Shown: positions 60,101-64,000 of the stretch, one piece after another
Position numbering within the stretch: position 1 is the first letter of the stretch
Layout: each line of letters opens with the position of its first letter
NCBI GenBank assembly: GCA_039583875.1
Contig: CM077158.1
Location: 243,025,447 to 243,089,446 of the forward strand
Reading direction: 5' to 3'
DNA: 64,000 nucleotides
Origin: Platanthera guangdongensis
Taxonomy: Eukaryota > Streptophyta > Magnoliopsida > Asparagales > Orchidaceae
Translations under genes and position numbers: made by a program
The notes under the pieces: generated by a model
The model's database searches: none
Seen by the model: the letters and a program-made list of their open reading frames with translations, nothing else
Told to the model about the DNA's origin: nothing

Positions 60101-63100
60101 CTTCGGTTGCTATTCCTAATTCTGTGCAGGAGGCGTTTCAACATCCCGGCTGGCGAGCAGCCATGGAGGAAGAAATGTCTGCTCTCTGGTCTAACCAGAC
60201 CTGGTCTGTTGTTCCTCTAACACCGGGCCAGAAACCAGTTGGGTGCAAATGAGTCTTTGTCATCAAACATGCTGCCGATGGGACAATTGACCGTCTAAAG
60301 GCCCGTCTTGTGGCTCGCGGTTTCACTCAACAGGAAGAGCTCGATTATGAGGAAACGTTCTCTCCGGTGGCAAAGCTTAATAGTGTTCGTGTCCTCATCT
60401 CTGTTGCTGTCCATCACCGGTGGCCTCTCTTTCAGCTGGATATCAAGAATGCCTTCTTGAATGAGGACCTCCAGGAAACTGTCTACATGCAGCAACCGCC
60501 CGGGTTTGAGACCACGGGGGAGTCTCAGGTCTGCCATCTTAAAAAGGCTCTATATGGTCTCAAACAATCTCCGCGGGCATGGTTTGAAAAATTCAGCAAG
60601 GTCCTCCGTGCGATTGGCTTCACTCGGAGCTCGGCCGACTTCTCGCTCTTTACTCGTCACCACCCAACAGGAACGGTTATTCTGTTAGTTTACGTCGATG
60701 ATATTATCATTACTGGAGATGACTCTCAAGGGATACATGCAGTCAAAGTCCATCTAAACTCAGTCTTCCAGACCAAGTATTTGAGACCCCTTCGCTATTT
60801 TTTGGGCCTTGAGATTGCCAGAAGGCCAGATGGGCTCACTCTCTCTCAACGAAAATATTGTCTTGACCTTCTTCATGATGCGGGTCTGTCTGGCTGCAAG
60901 CCCAGTGATACTCCTATGGATGTGAACCATAAACTGTGTGCCCAGGCCTCTGACTCCGATCTCCTTCTTCAGAATCCTGAATATTATCGACGTCTTGTTG
61001 GAAAACTGATATATCTCACGGTTACCAGACCGGATATCTGCTTTGCTGTTGGTCTTGTCAGCAGATACATGCACTCTCCTCGAAAATTTCATCTTCAAGC
61101 AGTGGAACGAATTCTCAGGTATCTGAAAACCGCTCCTGGTCAGGGACTTGTCTACAGGACCTCCTCTTCTGCTCCAACATTGGTGGCATATTCGGATGTC
61201 GACTACGCTGACTCTCTCGATGACCGGCGATCTACGAGTGGTTTTTGCACTTATCTTGGAGGACATCTTGTAACTTGGCAAAGTAAGAAACAAGCGGTCG
61301 TTGCTCGCTCTTCAGCTGAGGCAGAGTACCGGGCAATGACATAGGTTGTATCAGAATTAACATGGCTTGAGAGTCTTCTTACTGATCTGGGTGTAAAATT
61401 ACCATCACTGATTCTTCTCCTGTGTGATAGTCAAGCCGCCATACACATCGCAAAGAACCCGGTCTTCCACGAAAGGACGAAGCATATTGAGGTCGATTGT
61501 CACTTCATCCGGGAAAAAGTTCAAATGAATAAGCTTGACTTAAAGCATGTCCCAGGATCGGAACAAGTTGCAGATGTCTTCACAAAGGCTCTTTCTAAGA
61601 CATTATTCTATCAGTGCTTGTGCTAGCTTGGCGCATACGATTTGTACGCTCCAGCTTGCAGGGGAGTGTTAAAATAGCCCATGTAAAAGGCCCATTATTG
61701 GGCTCATTTATTGTTTTATCTTCTCTCCTCCTTTAGTCCCACATCTTGTATAGGATTTTCTTCTCTCTTCCTCTTCCTATATATTTGTATTCTCTCCTTG
61801 TATTTACATACACAAGCAATACATACAAGTTTTGAGCTCTCTCAACAATGAAAAATGTATTTGTCACAATTATCTCATGTGATGCGGCAAAGTGTAAAAT
61901 GGTTCGCCCTTCTTCATTTTTTTCTCTATATTCAAATCCTTCATGAACGGTTGTATATCTACATTTTCCTTCCCTATATATCCATTTAAGTCTTCTTATA
62001 TGAAAATCTTCTTTATTTGTGAGCTTTTCCTTACTAAATCATTTAAGTTTTCCCAAAATTGCACTTTAATAGCTTCACTTAATCCTACCTGTGACGTGTA
62101 AGCTCTGATCACATTAGTAGTTTCATTTCATATGGCCAATTTAAGAGTTAAGATTCTATCACCTTTTCTACTTACCACAACAACTTCATCCCTCCAAGTA
62201 ATATCCTTAATAATACACACTCCACAGTTTATTTTATTTTTTAATGTGTATCATAATTTAAAACCCGAATTATCTAAAAGTTTAGCTTTCTCACTCACCC
62301 ACCTAGTCTCTTGCAGGCATAAAATATTTATTCTTCTCCTTATTATCGTATCCACTACTTCCATCGTTTTTCCCGTTAGCGTACCTATATTCCAACTACC
62401 AAACCTAAGTCGATCATAATTCCTACGACATACTTACTTAGGACGTCTAATATGTGAGGACTTTTGCCTATTTAACACTACACCCAAGTTATCTTTGAGG
62501 TGCAGCGGTCTTTGCCAAGACGCCGCATTCGAACCATACGACGAGGACTCTTACATATTTAACACTACACCCAAGTTCTGGAGTTGCAGCTGTCCTTGTC
62601 AAGACGCCGCATTTGGACCATGCGACGCGTTCTATAGGGGGAACAGCCTAGCTTTTGCAGAATTTCTCAAATGATCCATATTCATAAGGGTGACTAAATT
62701 TTACGCCGGCCGTTTACCTAACACAATTCTCACCATTTTTCATCCGAGTTTGGGATTGTCATAGACTGGTTTATCAATCTCAAAATATAAGTCCAAAAAA
62801 ACAAACAAATACATAGGAATATGAAAAATCTCGCCTAATACAGTGACGGCCTCCGATCATCAATCCGATGATCCAATAGTCATCAATCTCGTAAATCGCT
62901 CAAATGAGATGCGATTGATCTCCATCAATATGCACCCCAGTTTTATGATTGTATGGTCCATAAGAGCCTAGGTGGCTAGATATGTGAAGTTTCTATGTAT
63001 TGTGTAAAAAGTCTTTTGGAAGAATATGCACCTTAGCTTAATCATGTTCATTAAATTCCTTTTATCGTATCATTATAGTAATTTTTTGTAGCAAATTTAT

Positions 63101-63829
63101 AACTCTCATCATGAAAGCAATGCGCTGTTTTATATTTTTAAATAATTGATTAAGTATTCGTTGAGAAAAATAATCAGAGATGAAGCAAGTATGAATATGG
63201 AGATGAAGTTAGAAGGTATCTAAGGAATTACCTGTGGATCACGTCAAATGGCAGAAAGAATGAGCATTTGTGATAACCTGTTACTAGATTTCAAAGTTAT
63301 CTAAACAATAAATAACAATCTTCAAAATTTACTTCATCTGAAGAGAGATAGGTCTGTATTAGAGGCATAATATTTTGTTGAATTCTTGTATTTCAAAGGG
63401 CGCAAAGAATAAGTTTAATGTTTAAGCTTTCTTCATACCAGATATTACAGTTGACCTAGTCTGAGTTATAATTAGAAAACCCTTACTACAGGATCTTCGG
63501 CAGCCTTCTATACTTTAGTAATCATCAGTAGGTTTATACTTCAGTAAATACTACAAGATTCCTAATGTTCTATGAACATTTTAAGAACTTTATAATGAAA
63601 ATATGCATCCAAGGTTAATACTGTACTGTTTTGATGTTGTGTTTGTCTTATAATTTTTCATGAGGATGCAAGCTCTAGGCGCTGCTGCTTATTTTGTCTC
63701 TTACACCTGTTTCAGCAAAGGCTATCAAATTCTAACCAGTTGGAGTGGAAGGAGAGGGAGGCTTCCGTTTTGGCCATTGGTGCTATAGCAGAGGGGTGTT
63801 TTAATGGCCTTTATCCTCTTCTACCTGAG
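30007..63829 (+). CDS. TRN1: Transportin-1 (karyopherin-beta2), exons 1-13, 3' end outside window
   Basis: Nuclear import receptor of the importin-beta family; carries RNA-binding proteins with PY-type signals through the pore and releases them on Ran-GTP. Recognised from the joined exons: [78 protein letters not shown] and [20 protein letters not shown] all fit plant transportin-1. Exons: 30007-30189, 31509-31796, 32431-32520, 32865-32942, 33050-33130, 39887-39937, 40154-40239, 44582-44648, 44739-44795, 44882-44911, 45025-45084, 45191-45304, 63716-63829. They give about 433 residues with no stop; the family is near 890. Residues ~310-370 form the acidic loop that helps cargo release. All introns are GT-AG and phase 0 except intron 7 (phase 2). 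Introns 5, 7 and 12 (6.8, 4.3, 18.4 kb) are filled with transposons. Confidence 0.93.
31509..31796 (+). CDS. TRN1: TRN1 exon 2 (residues 62-157)
   Basis: Acceptor ATAACAG at 31502-31508, donor GTTTGT at 31797. 288 bp, phase 0. Contains [19 protein letters not shown]. Confidence 0.93.
32431..32520 (+). CDS. TRN1: TRN1 exon 3 (residues 158-187)
   Basis: Acceptor TCACAACAG, donor GTTCAT. Encodes ICEDIPEEL and [18 protein letters not shown]. Confidence 0.93.
32865..32942 (+). CDS. TRN1: TRN1 exon 4 (residues 188-213)
   Basis: Acceptor AATGCAG, donor GTGAGT. Encodes [19 protein letters not shown]. It is too short to stand out as an ORF. Confidence 0.9.
33050..33130 (+). CDS. TRN1: TRN1 exon 5 (residues 214-240)
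   Basis: Acceptor TTATGCAG, donor GTTAGT. Encodes [20 protein letters not shown]. Followed by the 6.8-kb intron 5. Confidence 0.92.
33131..33651. other. TRN1 intron 5, first part
   Basis: AT-rich intron sequence with no element I can identify. Confidence 0.4.
33652..34437. repeat. Imperfect ~370-bp tandem duplication in intron 5
   Basis: 33652-34027 and 34077-34437 align end to end at about 85% identity, from TATATGGAACA.G.ACTTG to ATGTTTCTC, separated by ~50 bp. No coding content. Confidence 0.75.
34438..36539. other. Intron 5 stretch without identified features
   Basis: Short minus-strand ORFs near 35335-35832 show no family motif. A small duplication of GTAGGGGAATATG occurs near 34919 and 34960. 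Confidence 0.4.
36540..37330. repeat. Tandem array of ~160-bp units in intron 5
   Basis: About five units, each running from GCTTCTTCTCTTC through GAAGATC.ACGACTTCCT, ATCGACGACTTCATTTTC, GGTGAGGTTCG..TGCAACC and ATTCCTCTCTTTCT to a T-rich stretch ending TTTTTTTAAAG. Alternate units are more alike (about 355-bp higher-order period). Confidence 0.7.
37445..37447. repeat. TAA target duplication, left of Harbinger element
   Basis: TAA directly before GGGTCCG; matched by TAA at 38463-38465. Confidence 0.8.
37448..38462. mobile_element. Non-autonomous PIF/Harbinger-type element
   Basis: 1015 bp with inverted ends: GGGTCCGTTCGGTGCACATG at the left and the complement of GGGTCCATTCGGCGAGCAGG at the right, followed by matching TATTGGCTTTTTGGAAATGG / TATTGTCTTTTTGAAATTGG blocks. 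Flanked by TAA on both sides, the Harbinger signature. No transposase domain inside. The first half holds a GC-rich, repetitive stretch (37630-37880) quite unlike the AT-rich surroundings, open as a 163-codon frame rich in Pro, Thr and Arg; I see no protein family in it. Confidence 0.82.
38463..39886. other. Rest of intron 5
   Basis: Near 39110-39270 there are short GGGCTG / GCCCAACTTTAC repeats around the words GATGGGCGG and TTGGGCAAAGCCC, some inverted. No gene or defined element. Confidence 0.4.
39887..39937 (+). CDS. TRN1: TRN1 exon 6 (residues 241-257)
   Basis: 51 bp. Acceptor TTGTGTAG, donor GTTGGT. Encodes [17 protein letters not shown], matching the HEAT repeat that follows VRKL of exon 5. 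Very small but precise. Confidence 0.9.
40154..40239 (+). CDS. TRN1: TRN1 exon 7 (residues 258 to first two bases of 286)
   Basis: Acceptor TTCTGCAG, donor GTATGT inside TTTTG/GTATGTAGG. Encodes [16 protein letters not shown] and [10 protein letters not shown]. Phase 2; the split Trp codon is completed by exon 8. Confidence 0.9.
40240..41779. other. Intron 7, first part
   Basis: AT-rich. No identifiable element or gene. Confidence 0.4.
41780..42690 (+). pseudogene. Copia RT/RNase H relic in intron 7
   Basis: Heavily decayed pol fragment. Readable parts: [13 protein letters not shown] (the stretch after YVDD) near 41805, [20 protein letters not shown] near 42068, [13 protein letters not shown] near 42165, and further on [11 protein letters not shown] near 42397 and [13 protein letters not shown] near 42570. 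Several frames and stops. No LTRs found. Confidence 0.75.
43540..43980 (+). pseudogene. Ty3/Gypsy RT relic in intron 7
   Basis: [15 protein letters not shown] near 43580 is a decayed RT catalytic box. After a shift, [39 protein letters not shown] and LTRKDHKFV (43720-43918) match the Gypsy RT thumb and start of RNase H. No LTRs identified. Confidence 0.8.
44582..44648 (+). CDS. TRN1: TRN1 exon 8 (to residue 308)
   Basis: Acceptor ACTCAATAG, donor GTATGT. Completes the Trp codon and encodes [20 protein letters not shown]. Together with exon 7 it gives 153 bp, a whole number of codons. Confidence 0.92.
44739..44795 (+). CDS. TRN1: TRN1 exon 9 (residues 309-327)
   Basis: Acceptor TTTTCTAG, donor GTATCC. 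Encodes [19 protein letters not shown], the start of the acidic loop. Confidence 0.92.
44882..44911 (+). CDS. TRN1: TRN1 exon 10 (residues 328-337)
   Basis: A 30-bp micro-exon. Acceptor TTTTTCAG, donor GTTCTT. Encodes [10 protein letters not shown] within the acidic loop. Confidence 0.9.
45025..45084 (+). CDS. TRN1: TRN1 exon 11 (residues 338-357)
   Basis: Acceptor CATATAG, donor GTATGA. Encodes [20 protein letters not shown], as in plant transportin. Confidence 0.92.
45191..45304 (+). CDS. TRN1: TRN1 exon 12 (residues 358-395)
   Basis: Acceptor TATTGCAG, donor GTACAT. Encodes [17 protein letters not shown] and PTLMPLIQ. Precedes the 18.4-kb intron 12. Confidence 0.94.
45305..46755. other. 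Intron 12, first part
   Basis: No element identified with confidence. A 139-bp stretch at 45550-45688 is open and flanked by AG and GT but would break the TRN1 frame. A minus-strand open frame at 45962-46408 has no recognisable motif. Confidence 0.4.
46762..46815 (+). repeat. LINE 3'-end relic
   Basis: GCCGACCCCACTATAGTGGG then ATAAAAGCTTGAGTG.GTTGTTG is the typical 3' end of plant RTE-type LINEs, and it is also the 3' end of the LINE at 54298 (there in reverse). No coding part remains upstream. Confidence 0.55.
47417..47824 (-). pseudogene. Ty3/Gypsy gag relic
   Basis: 135-codon open frame. [35 protein letters not shown] and [14 protein letters not shown] match the capsid core of Gypsy gag. 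To the right, on the same strand, a primer-site-like TAGTATCAGAGCC occurs at 47959-47971, so 5' LTR sequence may follow to the right. The remainder of the element was not found. Confidence 0.75.
47972..48928. other. Possible LTR remnant or unassigned intron DNA
   Basis: Lies between the gag relic's primer-like site and Copia 3. It might contain the Gypsy LTR, but I found no second copy for comparison. Confidence 0.3.
48929..49050 (-). repeat. Copia 3 3' LTR
   Basis: 122 bp. AT-rich, with a (TA)n stretch at 48971-48996 that is longer than in the other LTR and accounts for the length difference. Confidence 0.88.
49058..50949 (-). pseudogene. pol: Copia 3 reverse transcriptase and RNase H
   Basis: Reading leftwards: [15 protein letters not shown] near 50570, [25 protein letters not shown] (50400), RT palm with [15 protein letters not shown] (50130) and the catalytic [13 protein letters not shown] (50010), then [19 protein letters not shown] (49660). 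The RNase H end reads [16 protein letters not shown] and DAFTKTIG near 49230-49130. Frame changes near 50430 and 50250-50150 and stops near 49607 and 49380 make it non-functional. Confidence 0.87.
50950..52351 (-). pseudogene. pol: Copia 3 protease and integrase
   Basis: [17 protein letters not shown] (52230) is the protease site. [15 protein letters not shown] and [14 protein letters not shown] (51810) are the pre-integrase region. The core has [26 protein letters not shown] (51470) and [12 protein letters not shown] (51370); [15 protein letters not shown] follows near 51090. Several stops and frame changes. Confidence 0.86.
52352..53347 (-). pseudogene. gag: Copia 3 gag
   Basis: Starts at ATG 53347 ([20 protein letters not shown]), with the capsid start [18 protein letters not shown]. 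After a break near 53150 it continues [26 protein letters not shown] and [14 protein letters not shown] to an Arg/Gly-rich tail and the zinc knuckle [15 protein letters not shown] near 52500. Confidence 0.85.
53821..53833 (-). other. Copia 3 primer binding site (initiator tRNA-Met)
   Basis: TGGTATCAGAGCC on the minus strand, adjoining the 5' LTR end CCGACA. Confidence 0.92.
53834..53945 (-). repeat. Copia 3 5' LTR
   Basis: 112 bp. Matches 48929-49050 apart from a shorter TA stretch and a few substitutions (for example CCGGAG against CCAGAG). Confidence 0.9.
53951..54281. other. Intron DNA between Copia 3 and the LINE
   Basis: No identifiable feature. Confidence 0.4.
54282..54297. repeat. 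LINE target site duplication, 3' side
   Basis: ATCAATCTCAAAATAT, repeated exactly at 62773-62788. A 16-bp direct duplication is typical for target-primed reverse transcription. Confidence 0.9.
54600..56599 (-). pseudogene. LINE endonuclease end and reverse transcriptase
   Basis: From right to left: [20 protein letters not shown] near 56500 is the end of the endonuclease domain. The RT core is open at 55447-54872: [53 protein letters not shown] and the catalytic [12 protein letters not shown] near 55070, then [20 protein letters not shown]. The C-terminal YGSECWAV block is near 54710. Stops and frame breaks lie before and after the RT core. Confidence 0.87.
56595..56599. repeat. Target site duplication ATGAA, left of Copia 2
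   Basis: ATGAA repeated at 61848-61852. Confidence 0.93.
56600..56786 (+). repeat. Copia 2 5' LTR (187 bp)
   Basis: TGTTAAAATAG...CTCTCAACA. Contains CCTATATATTTG near 56716, a plausible TATA box, and an extra CTCTTC unit relative to the 3' LTR. Confidence 0.94.
56787..56799 (+). other. Copia 2 primer binding site (initiator tRNA-Met)
   Basis: TGGTATCAGAGGC directly after the LTR. Confidence 0.92.
57060..57345. repeat. GC-rich tandem repeats in Copia 2 leader
   Basis: First block: about four copies of a ~21-bp unit TTCAGACCGCTGCGGCCTCG (57087-57170). Second block: four copies of a ~35-bp unit CTAGCCGCTCGAGTTCCTAC followed by TCGCGGCCTCTCTTT (57188-57335). They lie between PBS and gag and could fold strongly in RNA. 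Confidence 0.8.
57557..58313 (+). pseudogene. gag: Copia 2 gag (up to the G-run)
   Basis: ATG 57557 opens [11 protein letters not shown]. Capsid motifs: [49 protein letters not shown] and [17 protein letters not shown]. The frame is lost at a run of G (58303-58313); the nucleocapsid part continues in another frame. Confidence 0.88.
58314..61626 (+). pseudogene. pol: Copia 2 nucleocapsid and pol
   Basis: One frame throughout. Zinc knuckle [14 protein letters not shown] (58366), protease [14 protein letters not shown] (58588), integrase ([36 protein letters not shown]), RT ([36 protein letters not shown] near 60690), RNase H ([37 protein letters not shown]) and ADVFTKAL before TAG 61624-61626. 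Nonsense codons: TGA 58954, TGA 59206 and TGA 60250 at positions where the family has Trp, and TAG 61342. Apart from these the domains look whole. Confidence 0.9.
61667..61847 (+). repeat. Copia 2 3' LTR (181 bp)
   Basis: Partner of 56600-56786. Confidence 0.94.
61848..61852. repeat. Target site duplication ATGAA, right of Copia 2
   Basis: Partner of 56595-56599. Confidence 0.93.
61853..62450 (-). pseudogene. LINE endonuclease N-terminal part
   Basis: [20 protein letters not shown] then [16 protein letters not shown] at about 62395-62290 is the start of the RTE apurinic endonuclease, with the metal-binding E in QETRW. The rest to the Copia 2 junction is decayed. Confidence 0.85.
62468..62635 (-). 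repeat. Duplicated ~85-bp unit in LINE 5' region
   Basis: TATTTAACACTACACCCAAG, a G/C segment with TGCAG and CAAGACGCCGCAT, and ACCATRCGACG occur twice (62468-62548 and 62555-62632). Such 5' repeats are common in LINE leaders. Confidence 0.7.
62773..62788. repeat. LINE target site duplication, 5' side
   Basis: ATCAATCTCAAAATAT, exact partner of 54282-54297. Confidence 0.9.
62789..63715. other. End of TRN1 intron 12
   Basis: AT-rich intron without identifiable element, ending in a pyrimidine-rich tract and CCTGTTTCAG. Confidence 0.5.
63716..63829 (+). CDS. TRN1: TRN1 exon 13 (residues 396-433)
   Basis: Acceptor TGTTTCAG, donor GTACAT. Encodes [19 protein letters not shown] then [19 protein letters not shown], the HEAT repeat that follows PLIQ of exon 12. 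It shows that the gene continues across the 18.4-kb intron. Confidence 0.93.
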
Positions 63830-64000
63830 GTACATTTCCGCACATTCTTGATTGATGCAATTGATTAGGCATTCAAGTACCGATAAAGCTTATTCCAGGT
63901 ATCACTGAACATGTCATAATCATCATCAAGAGCATGTCACACCAGTTGCTATATAAAGTGAAGTTACAAAGGAGTTTTTTTGCTGCTATCGGAAAGCACA

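Larger units (their letters stand above)
56600..61847 (+). mobile_element. Copia 2: complete LTR element inside the LINE
   Basis: 5248 bp. LTRs of 187 bp (56600-56786) and 181 bp (61667-61847), PBS 56787-56799, polypurine tract 61659-61666, duplication ATGAA on both sides. The LTRs differ by three substitutions and one 6-bp repeat unit. Gag, protease, integrase, RT and RNase H are all present. After one frame change at a G-run, a single frame runs to the end with four nonsense codons. It is co-oriented with TRN1 and antisense to the LINE. Confidence 0.94.
54298..62772 (-). mobile_element. RTE-type LINE, split by Copia 2
   Basis: Minus-strand non-LTR retrotransposon; its halves are 61853-62772 (5' part) and 54298-56599 (3' part), about 3.2 kb once Copia 2 is removed, the usual size of a full plant RTE element. 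It has a 5' region with repeats, an apurinic endonuclease, RT and a 3' end reading GCCGACCACACTATAGTAGG then a GTTGTTG tail. Flanked by an exact 16-bp duplication. Coding is heavily broken. Confidence 0.9.

Overview
The window is nuclear DNA of a flowering plant with a large, repeat-rich genome. Evidence: one intron-rich host gene whose product matches plant transportin-1, plant-type Copia, Gypsy, MULE, Harbinger and RTE elements, initiator-methionine tRNA primer sites, and plant-type splice sites and TATA boxes. I cannot name the species.

Region 1 (1-21955) is a three-level nest of LTR retrotransposons. The outermost is a Tat-like Ty3/Gypsy element on the minus strand (copy B; LTR 21336-21955, gag-protease to 18585). 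A second copy of the same family and orientation (copy A; LTR 17965-18584) sits against its pol gene and runs off the left edge. Inside the pol of copy A lies a 13-kb Sirevirus-like Copia element on the plus strand (1985-15056), flanked by the 5-bp duplication CGCAC. Its two ~2.07-kb LTRs differ at about ten sites, so it is young. It has gag, a pol broken by two one-base shifts, and an extra intact 931-codon gene (ORF2). Its most striking property is a dense array of the 10-bp palindrome GTGTCGACAC: about 30 copies in each LTR upstream of the TATA box, and 12 more directly upstream of ORF2, where they are followed by a second TATAAATA box. ORF2 therefore seems to have its own promoter built like the LTR promoter. 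I propose, as inference, a self-regulating or anti-silencing circuit.

Region 2 (21956-29680) holds a 5S-rRNA-derived inverted pair, two nested inverted-repeat elements, and a decayed autonomous-type MULE (24817-29680) with long terminal inverted repeats and a minus-strand transposase relic.

Region 3 (29681-64000) is one host gene, transportin-1 (TRN1), plus strand. Thirteen exons (30007-63829) encode about the first 433 residues of a protein expected to be near 890; the rest lies beyond the right edge. Introns are swollen by transposons. Intron 5 holds tandem repeats and a 1015-bp Harbinger element with TAA duplications. Intron 7 holds Copia and Gypsy relics. Intron 12 (18.4 kb) holds a Gypsy gag relic, a 5.0-kb minus-strand Copia, and a 3.2-kb RTE-type LINE with a 16-bp target duplication, itself split by a 5.2-kb plus-strand Copia. 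The exon reading frame and splice sites remain intact throughout, so TRN1 looks functional despite this load.

Every retroelement pol in the window is broken. Most of the nonsense codons I could read are consistent with C-to-T or G-to-A change, as expected in methylated transposon DNA.
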